Below, piece by piece: positions 1 through 5,295 of a stretch of DNA of 6,411 nucleotides. The first letter of the stretch is position 1. Every line of letters starts with the position of its first letter. Origin of the DNA: Candidatus Hydrogenedentota bacterium (lineage in GTDB: Bacteria; Hydrogenedentota; Hydrogenedentia; Hydrogenedentales; SLHB01); assembly GCA_003557825.1 (NCBI GenBank), contig PWNM01000034.1:1-6411 (forward strand), written 5' to 3'. The notes under the pieces are model-generated. The model saw only the letters and a list, made by a program, of their open reading frames with translations. It was not told where the DNA came from and did not search any database. Made by a program: the position numbers and the translations under genes.

Positions 1-111
1 CCGGAGGACCTGATTGGCGTGGCCGTTTGGCTGGCATCAGATGCCGCCCATTTCGTCACCGGGATTATTGTCCCTATTGATGGGGGGTTCAGCGCTTTTT
101 CGGGCGTATAG
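1..111 (+). CDS. Short-chain dehydrogenase/reductase, C-terminal fragment (mannonate/gluconate oxidoreductase-like)
   Basis: Only the last 36 codons are in the window; the gene starts upstream. The visible tail begins PEDL, runs through LASDAAHFVTG and PIDGGFSAFSGV, and stops at TAG (109-111). The pattern 'PEDL..(A)xWLASDxAxFVTGxxxxxDGG' is the standard end of classical NAD(P)-dependent SDR enzymes, and a tail ending FSAFSGV is common in SDRs annotated as D-mannonate oxidoreductase or gluconate 5-dehydrogenase. Such enzymes interconvert a sugar-acid hydroxyl and a keto group in the cytoplasm. The Rossmann cofactor site and the catalytic Ser-Tyr-Lys lie outside the window, so substrate and cofactor cannot be judged. 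The next gene follows after 63 nt on the same strand, consistent with co-transcription. SDR membership is near certain; the sugar-acid specificity is inferred from the tail and the neighbours. Confidence 0.9.
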   Translation, partial: PEDLIGVAVWLASDAAHFVTGIIVPIDGGFSAFSGV

Positions 112-174
112 CAGGTTAAGTAAAGCAGAATGAGCGGCGATATATTGCGCCGATAGATGAAGGGGAACAACAAC
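112..174 (+). other. Intergenic gap with RBS and a weak hairpin
   Basis: This 63-nt gap separates the SDR stop from the HAD start. A 5-bp GC stem can form between CGGCG (135-139) and CGCCG (148-152) around an 8-nt loop. No T-run follows, so it is not a convincing terminator. AGGGG at 161-165 is a good ribosome binding site 9 nt before ATG 175. No clear -35/-10 promoter pair was seen, so read-through from the SDR gene is the simplest reading. Confidence 0.5.
161..165 (+). promoter_or_regulatory. Ribosome binding site deciding the HAD gene start
   Basis: AGGGG lies 9 nt upstream of ATG 175 but inside the reading frame if the earlier ATG at 157 were used. No comparable purine-rich site stands before 157, which makes 175 the better start. 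Confidence 0.7.
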
Positions 175-1065
175 ATGAGCGATACAGTCGAGAGCCTTAA
201 GGGACATAAACCGAAGCACGAGTATCTAATTGCCATCGATTCCGATGGATGCACCTTTGACACAATGGAAATAAAGCAGAAGGAATGCTTTATCCCGAAC
301 CATGTGAAATACTGGGGGCTGCAAGCCGTATCAAAATATGCTCGTGCCGCGGCGGAATTCGTCAATCTGTATAGCCATTGGCGGGGCCAAAACCGTTTTC
401 CTGCGATGCTCAAGGTGTTTGACCTGCTTGACGATTGGGACAAGGTCCAGGAGCGCGGATTCAAGTCGCCCGAGGTACCCAATCTCCGGCGTTGGGTCGA
501 GACGGAAACCAAGCTGGGAAACGCGGCGCTTGAGGCATATTGCCGTGAACATGATCATGCCGATATGCATCAGACGCTTGCGTGGAGCAATGCCATTAAC
601 GCCACGGTGTCCGATATTGTGGACAAAGGGTTGCCCCCTTTCCCCCATGTATGCGAGTCGCTCGAGAAAGCCCAAGACAAGGCCGATATGCTCGTATGTT
701 CGCAGACGCCCACCGAGGCCCTTGTACGCGAATGGGAAGAACAAGGCATCGCCGAGTTCGTCTTCGCCATCGCCGGGCAGGAACTGGGTAAAAAAGCCGA
801 GCATATTGGCTTTGTATCGGAAGGCCGGTATGAGAAGTCCAAGATGCTAATGATTGGAGATGCTTTAGGTGATCTGAAGGCCGCCCGTGCCAACGATGCG
901 CTGTTCTATCCCATTCTGCCCGGTGAAGAAGAACGATCATGGGAACGGCTATACGAAGAAGGACTGGACCGGTTCTTTGCCGACAATTATGCCGGGTCGT
1001 ATGAAGAGGAACTTGTTAGAGAGTTCGAAGCCTATCTACCCGAGACGCCGCCGTGGAAGCGGTAA
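175..1065 (+). CDS. HAD-superfamily hydrolase, probable phosphatase
   Basis: This 296-residue cytoplasmic protein carries the four haloacid-dehalogenase motifs in order. Motif I is IDSDGCTFDT, with nucleophile Asp22 and general acid/base Asp24. Motif II is LVCSQTP, with Ser176. Motif III is a lysine at 221 or 223 (EKSKM). Motif IV is GDALGD at 228-233, which supplies the acidic Mg2+ ligands. About 120 residues between motifs I and II form a mostly helical C1-type cap, the part that selects substrate in this family. The DxD motif I fits a phosphatase or phosphomutase rather than a dehalogenase. An in-frame ATG at 157 exists, but AGGGG (161-165) lies between the two ATGs with 9-nt spacing to ATG 175, so 175 is chosen. 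Only 19 nt separate its stop from the next start. In context it probably dephosphorylates a sugar- or hydroxyacid-phosphate, or removes a damaged by-product; the substrate is unknown. Confidence 0.88.
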   Translation: MSDTVESLKGHKPKHEYLIAIDSDGCTFDTMEIKQKECFIPNHVKYWGLQAVSKYARAAAEFVNLYSHWRGQNRFPAMLKVFDLLDDWDKVQERGFKSPEVPNLRRWVETETKLGNAALEAYCREHDHADMHQTLAWSNAINATVSDIVDKGLPPFPHVCESLEKAQDKADMLVCSQTPTEALVREWEEQGIAEFVFAIAGQELGKKAEHIGFVSEGRYEKSKMLMIGDALGDLKAARANDALFYPILPGEEERSWERLYEEGLDRFFADNYAGSYEEELVREFEAYLPETPPWKR

Positions 1066-1068
1066 ACC

Positions 1069-1073
1069 GGAGG
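1069..1073 (+). promoter_or_regulatory. Ribosome binding site for the PK-like gene (GTG start)
   Basis: GGAGG lies just after the HAD stop codon and 11 nt before GTG 1085; a second G-rich patch, GGGGA (1075-1079), is closer. The reading frame stays open back into the HAD gene to 887, but that upstream part has no homology to pyruvate kinase and is read from HAD coding sequence in another frame, so the GTG is preferred. Confidence 0.65.
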
Positions 1074-1084
1074 CGGGGATTGAC

Positions 1085-2134
1085 GTGATACGTTCAGATG
1101 GCTGTAATAGCGGTATCTTGGCCAGTGTGGGGCGCTCCTTCTGTGAAGTCGCAACTATCCGAAAAGGGATTGAGGCGGGCGCCCTAAACTACCGGTTGGC
1201 CTTGGGATTGCGTGATCGCGACCATGTAACTGATTTTCGTCATGTTCGCGCCGCAGCATCGGAGGCCGGTGTTAACGTTCGGGTACTCCTTGATCTACCC
1301 GCAAGTCGGCCGCGGATCGGCTACATGGAAGACAAAGCATTTCGTGTCGGTGACATGGTCTGGATTATCGATGCCGAAGAGGTGGACCCCGGTGATCCAG
1401 GCGCCATTCCCTTGCCGGGTCTGCGACATCATGTTGATCGACTCCATCCCGGTGATCGGGTGGTGTTTCGCGATGGTCGACAAATTTTTCGGATCACCAC
1501 CATCAACGAGGGCCGACTCGAAGTCGAGTGTTTGGCGGCCGTTGAACCACTCTCAGCGTCGAACGGATGTTCGTTTCCCGATAGCGGGGCGGTTTTCGAG
1601 CCATTGACCACTGAGGATCGGGAATGGCTCGAGCGAATGGCGTCGGAGGGATTGTGTCCGGATTGGGTAACCGTGTCATTGGTGGCGGAACAAGAACAGG
1701 TTTGGACCGTTCGCAACTGTCTTGACGAGCTCTGGCCGGAGGGGTCCATACGGATAGTACCCAAAATTGAAACTGCCTATGCTGTGGACAATTTGGCGGC
1801 TATCCTCGACGTGGCGGACGGGGTGTTGCTTGGTCGCGGCGATCTGGCTTTATCGGTACCGCCGGAACGGTTGCCTCACATTCAGATGCGGGTCGCTCAA
1901 GAGGCCCGTCGGGCAAACAAAGCGTATATGGTTGCCACGCAGGTCTTCGAGCGTTTTGCCGATAGCGGCGCCATATACCGCGCTGAGCTGTCGGATGTGG
2001 CGCTCATGGTCCGTCAGGGAGTCGATGCGGTGACGTTATGTCAGGAAACCAGCGATAGCCGCTATCCGATTGCTACTATAGACCTTGTCCGCCGGATCAT
2101 CGAGCAGGAGTCCAAGATACTACGGGAGTCGTGA
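1085..2134 (+). CDS. Divergent pyruvate-kinase-like protein lacking the C-terminal domain
   Basis: This 349-residue protein follows the pyruvate kinase A-B-A order and then stops. N-terminal barrel strands give Arg37 (family substrate-phosphate Arg) and LLDL near Asp70. The B domain spans roughly 80-170, including GDRVVFRDG at 123-131 and NGCSFP, which matches the family 'KGvNLP' hinge. The second half of the barrel has PKIET (Lys227, Glu229), VDNL, GRGDLALSVP (Arg251, Asp253), VATQ (Thr285), RAELSDVA and LCQETS before RYP. The acid/base Lys, both metal-binding acids and the active-site Thr are therefore kept. Positions that supply potassium ligands in classical enzymes (Asn and Ser of 'RLNFSHG', Thr of 'LLDTKGP') are replaced by Ala39, Gly41 and Leu71. 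The regulatory C domain of about 120 residues is absent, so family length of about 470 falls to 349. It may be a PK variant, a relative acting on another phospho-enol or keto acid, or a non-catalytic regulator. Homology is strong; function is open. Confidence 0.82.
   Translation: MIRSDGCNSGILASVGRSFCEVATIRKGIEAGALNYRLALGLRDRDHVTDFRHVRAAASEAGVNVRVLLDLPASRPRIGYMEDKAFRVGDMVWIIDAEEVDPGDPGAIPLPGLRHHVDRLHPGDRVVFRDGRQIFRITTINEGRLEVECLAAVEPLSASNGCSFPDSGAVFEPLTTEDREWLERMASEGLCPDWVTVSLVAEQEQVWTVRNCLDELWPEGSIRIVPKIETAYAVDNLAAILDVADGVLLGRGDLALSVPPERLPHIQMRVAQEARRANKAYMVATQVFERFADSGAIYRAELSDVALMVRQGVDAVTLCQETSDSRYPIATIDLVRRIIEQESKILRES
2124..2134 (+). promoter_or_regulatory. Translational coupling junction between the PK-like gene and the tandem-repeat gene
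   Basis: GGGAG (2124-2128) lies inside the last codons of the PK-like gene. A GTG at 2131 overlaps its TGA stop as GTGA but is only 2 nt from this site, which is too close. ATG 2140 sits 11 nt away, similar to the preceding gene's spacing, so it is preferred. With either start, the two genes are almost certainly translated in a coupled way. Confidence 0.6.
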
Positions 2135-2139
2135 ACGCC

Positions 2140-2748
2140 ATGGGTGGACCATTCGAGTATGGGAACCAGGCAGCGTGCGCAGCATTGCGGCCCGTGCTCA
2201 TTCGAGTTCGAGACATGGGTACGCTGGTGGCGGTCTACCGCAATCCTGACGAGAAGGGATGTTTCTCCGTGGGGTATGTCGTATCCATTGGCCGATCGGA
2301 TTTTACCCTCCGGTGCGTATCGCCAGGCGGTGAAGAAGATGGCGCCACGACGTGCTTTATCACCGATGTGTACAAGGTAACTGAGGAAAGCCGCTATCTT
2401 GGCCGCATACAGCACCTTATCGCCCGACGTGGGCATGTATTGGGTGAATCCCTCGAGGCAGCCTATGAGCCAGAAGTGTCAAGCTGCTTCATTGAGGAAT
2501 TTAAGCGGGCCAAACATCTTAAACAGGTGGTGGCGGTGGTGCTGAGACGTGCGCCCGAGGCCCTGATAGCCGGATTCGTCGAGCACGTTTCGGAAGGTGC
2601 GGTTCAGATCGCCGAGGTGACCCACGAGGGCGAACCCGATGGGCGGACTACCTTTCGAACCGACGATATCCTTCGACTAGACCGCAATGATCGCGATGGC
2701 CAAGTGTTGGCGTTGTGCTATCGTCACCGAACCCATGTCGCGTCGTAG
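2140..2748 (+). CDS. Uncharacterised protein with two copies of a small beta-rich module
   Basis: I do not recognise a named family. The 202-residue soluble protein has no signal peptide or membrane segment. It consists of two related halves: residues about 29-93 and 130-193. Their cores, 43-80 and 143-180, align without gaps at an offset of exactly 100 residues, with 10 identities in 38 (G45/G145, V60/V160, G64/G164, E65/E165, D67/D167, G68/G168, T70-T71/T170-T171, D76/D176 and V47/V147) and many conservative pairs. Each copy reads as short beta strands around a turn of the type 'P/H-x-G-E-x-DG', followed by a D-V/I-hydrophobic-basic-hydrophobic strand. Single-copy proteins with a similar 'GEYDG' turn are familiar to me as hypothetical proteins in Firmicutes; an Sm-like barrel is my guess. 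A helical linker (about 94-128) joins the copies. Close coupling to the PK-like gene suggests a partner or regulator of that protein. ATG 2140 was chosen over GTG 2131 on RBS spacing. Confidence 0.75.
   Translation: MGGPFEYGNQAACAALRPVLIRVRDMGTLVAVYRNPDEKGCFSVGYVVSIGRSDFTLRCVSPGGEEDGATTCFITDVYKVTEESRYLGRIQHLIARRGHVLGESLEAAYEPEVSSCFIEEFKRAKHLKQVVAVVLRRAPEALIAGFVEHVSEGAVQIAEVTHEGEPDGRTTFRTDDILRLDRNDRDGQVLALCYRHRTHVAS
2224..2418 (+). repeat. Protein-level repeat, copy 1 of the beta-rich module
   Basis: Encodes residues 29-93 of the tandem-repeat protein, from LVAVYRN to the segment after DVYKV. It pairs with copy 2 at an offset of 100-101 residues. Similarity is visible only in the protein, so the duplication is old. 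Confidence 0.65.
2527..2718 (+). repeat. Protein-level repeat, copy 2 of the beta-rich module
   Basis: Encodes residues 130-193, from VVAVVLRR to the segment after DILRL. It shares the G-E-x-D-G turn, the TT pair and the D-I/V strand with copy 1. One residue is missing before the core relative to copy 1. Confidence 0.65.
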
Positions 2749-2763
2749 ACCCCCAATATCGTG

Positions 2764-2768
2764 AGGAG
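2764..2768 (+). promoter_or_regulatory. Ribosome binding site deciding the pdxB start
   Basis: AGGAG stands 4 nt before ATG 2773, a slightly short but workable spacing. An in-frame GTG at 2761 would place this site inside the coding region and add four residues that PdxB proteins lack, so ATG 2773 is preferred. Confidence 0.65.
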
Positions 2769-2772
2769 CATC

Positions 2773-3921
2773 ATGCGTCAAATACTTGCCGATGAAAACA
2801 TCCCCTATGTGCGAGAAGCCTTTGCCGAACTCGGCGAGGTGCGTACCATGCCTGGACGGGATATGAGCGCTGCCGACGTGCGTCATACGGACCTGTTACT
2901 CGTCCGGTCGATTACGAAGGTGAATCGTGACTTGTTGGAGGGCTCGGGAATACGTTTCGTCGCAACCGCGACCATCGGCGAGGACCACATCGACAAAGAT
3001 TACCTCAATGAAAAAGGCATTGCCTTCTCGAGCGCCCCCGGCTGCAACGCCAATAGCGTAGCTCAGTATATCACCTGCGCCCTTAACGAACTGGCCAAGG
3101 CGAATAGGTTCGCCTTTAAGGATATGCGTCTGGGGATTGTGGGTGTCGGGAATGTGGGCTCCCGCGTGTACCGGTGCGCCAAAGCTCTCGGCATGACCTG
3201 TTTGTTGAATGATCCCCCCCTTGCTCGCAAGACGGGCGATCCTAAGTATCGTCCAATTGAGGAACTCTATGACTGCAACATACTCACCCTTCATGTGCCT
3301 CTTACCAAGGAAGGGCCGGATGCCACAGCCCATTTGGTCGACTATGGGTTTCTTCAGCGATTGAAACCGGGGGTTATGTTGATCAATACCTCTCGCGGAC
3401 CGGTGGTTGATGGGAAAGCGTTGCAAAGGGCGCTGGATGAAGGCCACGTCCGTGCTGCTGTGCTTGACGTATGGGAAGGGGAACCCAGTGTGGACGTGGA
3501 GTTGTTAAAACGCGTGTTCATTGGAACGCCGCACATCGCGGGCTATTCATTCGATGGAAAAGTAAACGGTACTCGGCAGATTTACGAAGCTGCCTGTGCC
3601 TTTCTTGGGGTTCCTGCGACATGGGATCCGGCCCCCCTCCTCCCCTCGTCTCCGTGTCCCCATATGACCGTCGATGGAAACGCCGCTATCATGGATATCC
3701 TGCATCAGGCCTTGGTTCCCATCTATGATATACTCGGCGATGATGCGGCCATGCGGCGTCTGATTGACCTCCCCGAAGCTGAACAGGGAGCATTCTTTGA
3801 CCGTTTGCGCAAGGAATATCCGCGCCGCCGCGAATTTCACAATACGCGAATCAAGGTTTTGCCGGAAAATCGCGCCGTGGAAAACGTCCTCGAAGGTGTT
3901 GGATTTTCCCTTGATTTGTAA
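2773..3921 (+). CDS. pdxB: 4-phosphoerythronate dehydrogenase (PdxB type)
   Basis: PdxB oxidises 4-phospho-D-erythronate to 2-oxo-3-hydroxy-4-phosphobutanoate in the cytoplasm, a step of the DXP-dependent pyridoxal phosphate route. The 382-residue product has the family's usual length (about 380) and layout. Its N-terminus reads ADENIPYVREAF, followed by LLVRSITKVN and APGCNANSV. The Rossmann motif GVGNVG is at 124-129 with a DPP loop whose acid (Asp147) fits NAD ribose binding. The D-2-hydroxyacid dehydrogenase triad is Arg208 (NTSRGPVVD), Glu237 (DVWEGEP) and His254 (GTPHIAGY). The C-terminal PdxB dimerisation domain (about 300-380) is present, with YD, DD, FDRLRKEYPRRREF; this separates it from SerA-type enzymes. 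It starts 24 nt after the tandem-repeat gene and lies 30 nt before the LarA homologue. No other vitamin B6 gene is visible. In this company it could instead serve erythronate or other aldonate-phosphate catabolism. The family call is firm; the physiological role is open. Confidence 0.9.
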   Translation: MRQILADENIPYVREAFAELGEVRTMPGRDMSAADVRHTDLLLVRSITKVNRDLLEGSGIRFVATATIGEDHIDKDYLNEKGIAFSSAPGCNANSVAQYITCALNELAKANRFAFKDMRLGIVGVGNVGSRVYRCAKALGMTCLLNDPPLARKTGDPKYRPIEELYDCNILTLHVPLTKEGPDATAHLVDYGFLQRLKPGVMLINTSRGPVVDGKALQRALDEGHVRAAVLDVWEGEPSVDVELLKRVFIGTPHIAGYSFDGKVNGTRQIYEAACAFLGVPATWDPAPLLPSSPCPHMTVDGNAAIMDILHQALVPIYDILGDDAAMRRLIDLPEAEQGAFFDRLRKEYPRRREFHNTRIKVLPENRAVENVLEGVGFSLDL

Positions 3922-3937
3922 AGAAGATTGCCGAAGC

Positions 3938-3942
3938 GGAAG
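3938..3942 (+). promoter_or_regulatory. Ribosome binding site deciding the LarA homologue start
   Basis: GGAAG is 9 nt before ATG 3952. An in-frame TTG at 3928 would add eight basic, unconserved-looking residues and has only a weak site before it, so ATG is preferred. Confidence 0.65.
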
Positions 3943-3951
3943 ATTTTCAAT

Positions 3952-5250
3952 ATGAGTTTATCGCCCCAACCCATGCAACATATCGACCTAACCAACGGCT
4001 TAAGCGAAGCCGATCTTCAAGCGTTTACCGCCCGGGCGTTTGAAAATGAACCCATCGACGGGAAACGAATCCTCTTTATCATCCCGGATTCAACGCGCAG
4101 CATGCCCATGCCTGGCATCTTCCGTGCATTGTTCGAGACCGTTCATCCCCGCGCCGCCCAAATGGATTATCTCATTGCTCTGGGTACTCACCCCCCCATG
4201 CCCGATGAGGCCATACATCGCCATTTGGGCATTACTTCCGATGAACGAACGGGCCGGTATGGTGATATTGGGATATACAACCACGACTGGCGCAATCCGG
4301 ATATGTTGGCCCATATCGGAACTCTAAGCGCGGATACCATCGGCGAATTATCCAATGGGCTGCTGCGACAAAAGGCCGATGTACTGGTCAATAGGCGGAT
4401 TTTCGACTACGACCTGGTCTGCATTGTGGGCCCTGTGTTCCCTCACGAGGTGGTTGGGTTCAGCGGAGGTAACAAATATTTTTTCCCGGGCATCGCCGGT
4501 GAAGAAATTCTGAATCTATTTCACTGGCTTGGCGCTCTGATCACCAATCCCGTCATTAATGGCGTAAAGGATACTCCCGTCCGTGCAGTAATCAACCGAA
4601 GCGCAGACCTCATTACCGGCATCGAGAAGCGCGCGTTATGTCTCAACGTGATGAGCCGCGACTGTAAAGGCATCTTCTATGGAACGCCCGAGGAGGCCTG
4701 GAGTGCTGCCGCCGACCTGTCGGCCCAGACCCATATCGTCTACAAAGATAAGCCCTTCCAAAGCGTCTTGGCCGTAGCGCCTGCCATGTATGACGATATC
4801 TGGGTGGCAGGCAAATGCATGTACAAACTCGAGCCGGTCGTTGCGGATGACGGTGAGCTGATCATCTATGCGCCCCATGTGGCCGAGATTAGCGTTACCC
4901 ATGGCGACCTTATCCGGCGCATTGGCTATCACACGCGTGACTATTTCCTGTCCCGCATGGAACAGTTTGCCGATATTCCAGGGGGTATTCTGGCTCATTC
5001 GACCCATGTTCGGGGAATTGGGACCTGTATCAACGACGAGGAGTGCTGTCGGGTACGAGTAACCCTCGCCACGGCCATCCCTGAAACCGAATGCCGAGCC
5101 ATCAGCCTTGGCTACCGCGATCCCGCAAGCATCAATCCGGAGGACTGGTGCGATCGAGAGGAAGAGGGCCTGTTGCTCGTCCCCCATGCGGGCGAGGTGC
5201 TCTATCGGCTAAAAGAGAACAATCCCGTGCCGAAGCCGTTCCAAGGTTAG
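3952..5250 (+). CDS. LarA-like nickel-pincer hydroxyacid racemase/epimerase (DUF2088)
   Basis: LarA enzymes invert the alpha carbon of 2-hydroxyacids by hydride transfer to a nickel-pincer nucleotide covalently bound to lysine. This 432-residue protein keeps the family landmarks: PDSTR (Asp46, Arg49; 'DHTRP' in lactate racemase), GTHPPM (His80), FPHEVVGFSGGNKYFFPG (His165, Lys175) and LFHWLG (His191), then DDIWVAGK (Lys288). From memory, Lactiplantibacillus LarA uses His108, His174, Lys184, His200 and Lys298. The spacings 174-184-200-298 are matched almost exactly by 165-175-191-288, so cofactor attachment and nickel ligation look intact. The pocket position three before the last lysine, Gln in lactate racemase, is Val285 here, which suggests a different substrate. 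LarA homologues have been reported to act on malate, gluconate and other hydroxyacids. The cofactor makers LarB, LarC and LarE are not in the window and must be encoded elsewhere. The neighbours favour an aldonate substrate over lactate. Confidence 0.87.
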   Translation: MSLSPQPMQHIDLTNGLSEADLQAFTARAFENEPIDGKRILFIIPDSTRSMPMPGIFRALFETVHPRAAQMDYLIALGTHPPMPDEAIHRHLGITSDERTGRYGDIGIYNHDWRNPDMLAHIGTLSADTIGELSNGLLRQKADVLVNRRIFDYDLVCIVGPVFPHEVVGFSGGNKYFFPGIAGEEILNLFHWLGALITNPVINGVKDTPVRAVINRSADLITGIEKRALCLNVMSRDCKGIFYGTPEEAWSAAADLSAQTHIVYKDKPFQSVLAVAPAMYDDIWVAGKCMYKLEPVVADDGELIIYAPHVAEISVTHGDLIRRIGYHTRDYFLSRMEQFADIPGGILAHSTHVRGIGTCINDEECCRVRVTLATAIPETECRAISLGYRDPASINPEDWCDREEEGLLLVPHAGEVLYRLKENNPVPKPFQG

Positions 5251-5281
5251 GGCGTTACTCACGGGGATGAAATCAATCGCG

Positions 5282-5287
5282 AAGGAG
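5282..5287 (+). promoter_or_regulatory. Strong ribosome binding site for the phosphofructokinase gene
   Basis: AAGGAG is 8 nt before ATG 5296, the best Shine-Dalgarno match in the window. It sits in a 45-nt gap (5251-5295) in which no terminator hairpin or promoter was found. Confidence 0.7.
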
Positions 5288-5295
5288 AATTCACC

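Noticed and set aside
135..152. GC hairpin (5-bp stem, 8-nt loop) after the SDR gene as a terminator
   Set aside because: The stem is short, no T-run follows, and it overlaps the lead-in to the next gene's ribosome binding site.
887..1084. N-terminal extension of the PK-like protein into the HAD gene
   Set aside because: The 66 extra residues overlap HAD coding sequence in another frame, are rich in Arg/Pro/Lys with no PK similarity, and GTG 1085 has a ribosome binding site.
3214..3220. Seven-C tract in pdxB as a phase-variation or frameshift site
   Set aside because: The tract is short, and conserved PdxB motifs continue in the same frame on both sides.
2896..3447. Long minus-strand open frame of 183 codons opposite pdxB
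   Set aside because: It lies fully inside a strongly conserved gene, shows no recognisable motif, and is a shadow of the plus-strand coding.
4191..4197. Seven-C tract in the LarA homologue as a slippage site
   Set aside because: It encodes part of the conserved GTHPPM motif and the frame is intact on both sides.
4636..5187. Minus-strand open frame of 183 codons opposite the LarA homologue
   Set aside because: It is fully antisense to conserved coding sequence with no ribosome binding site or domain; the similar length to the frame opposite pdxB is coincidence.
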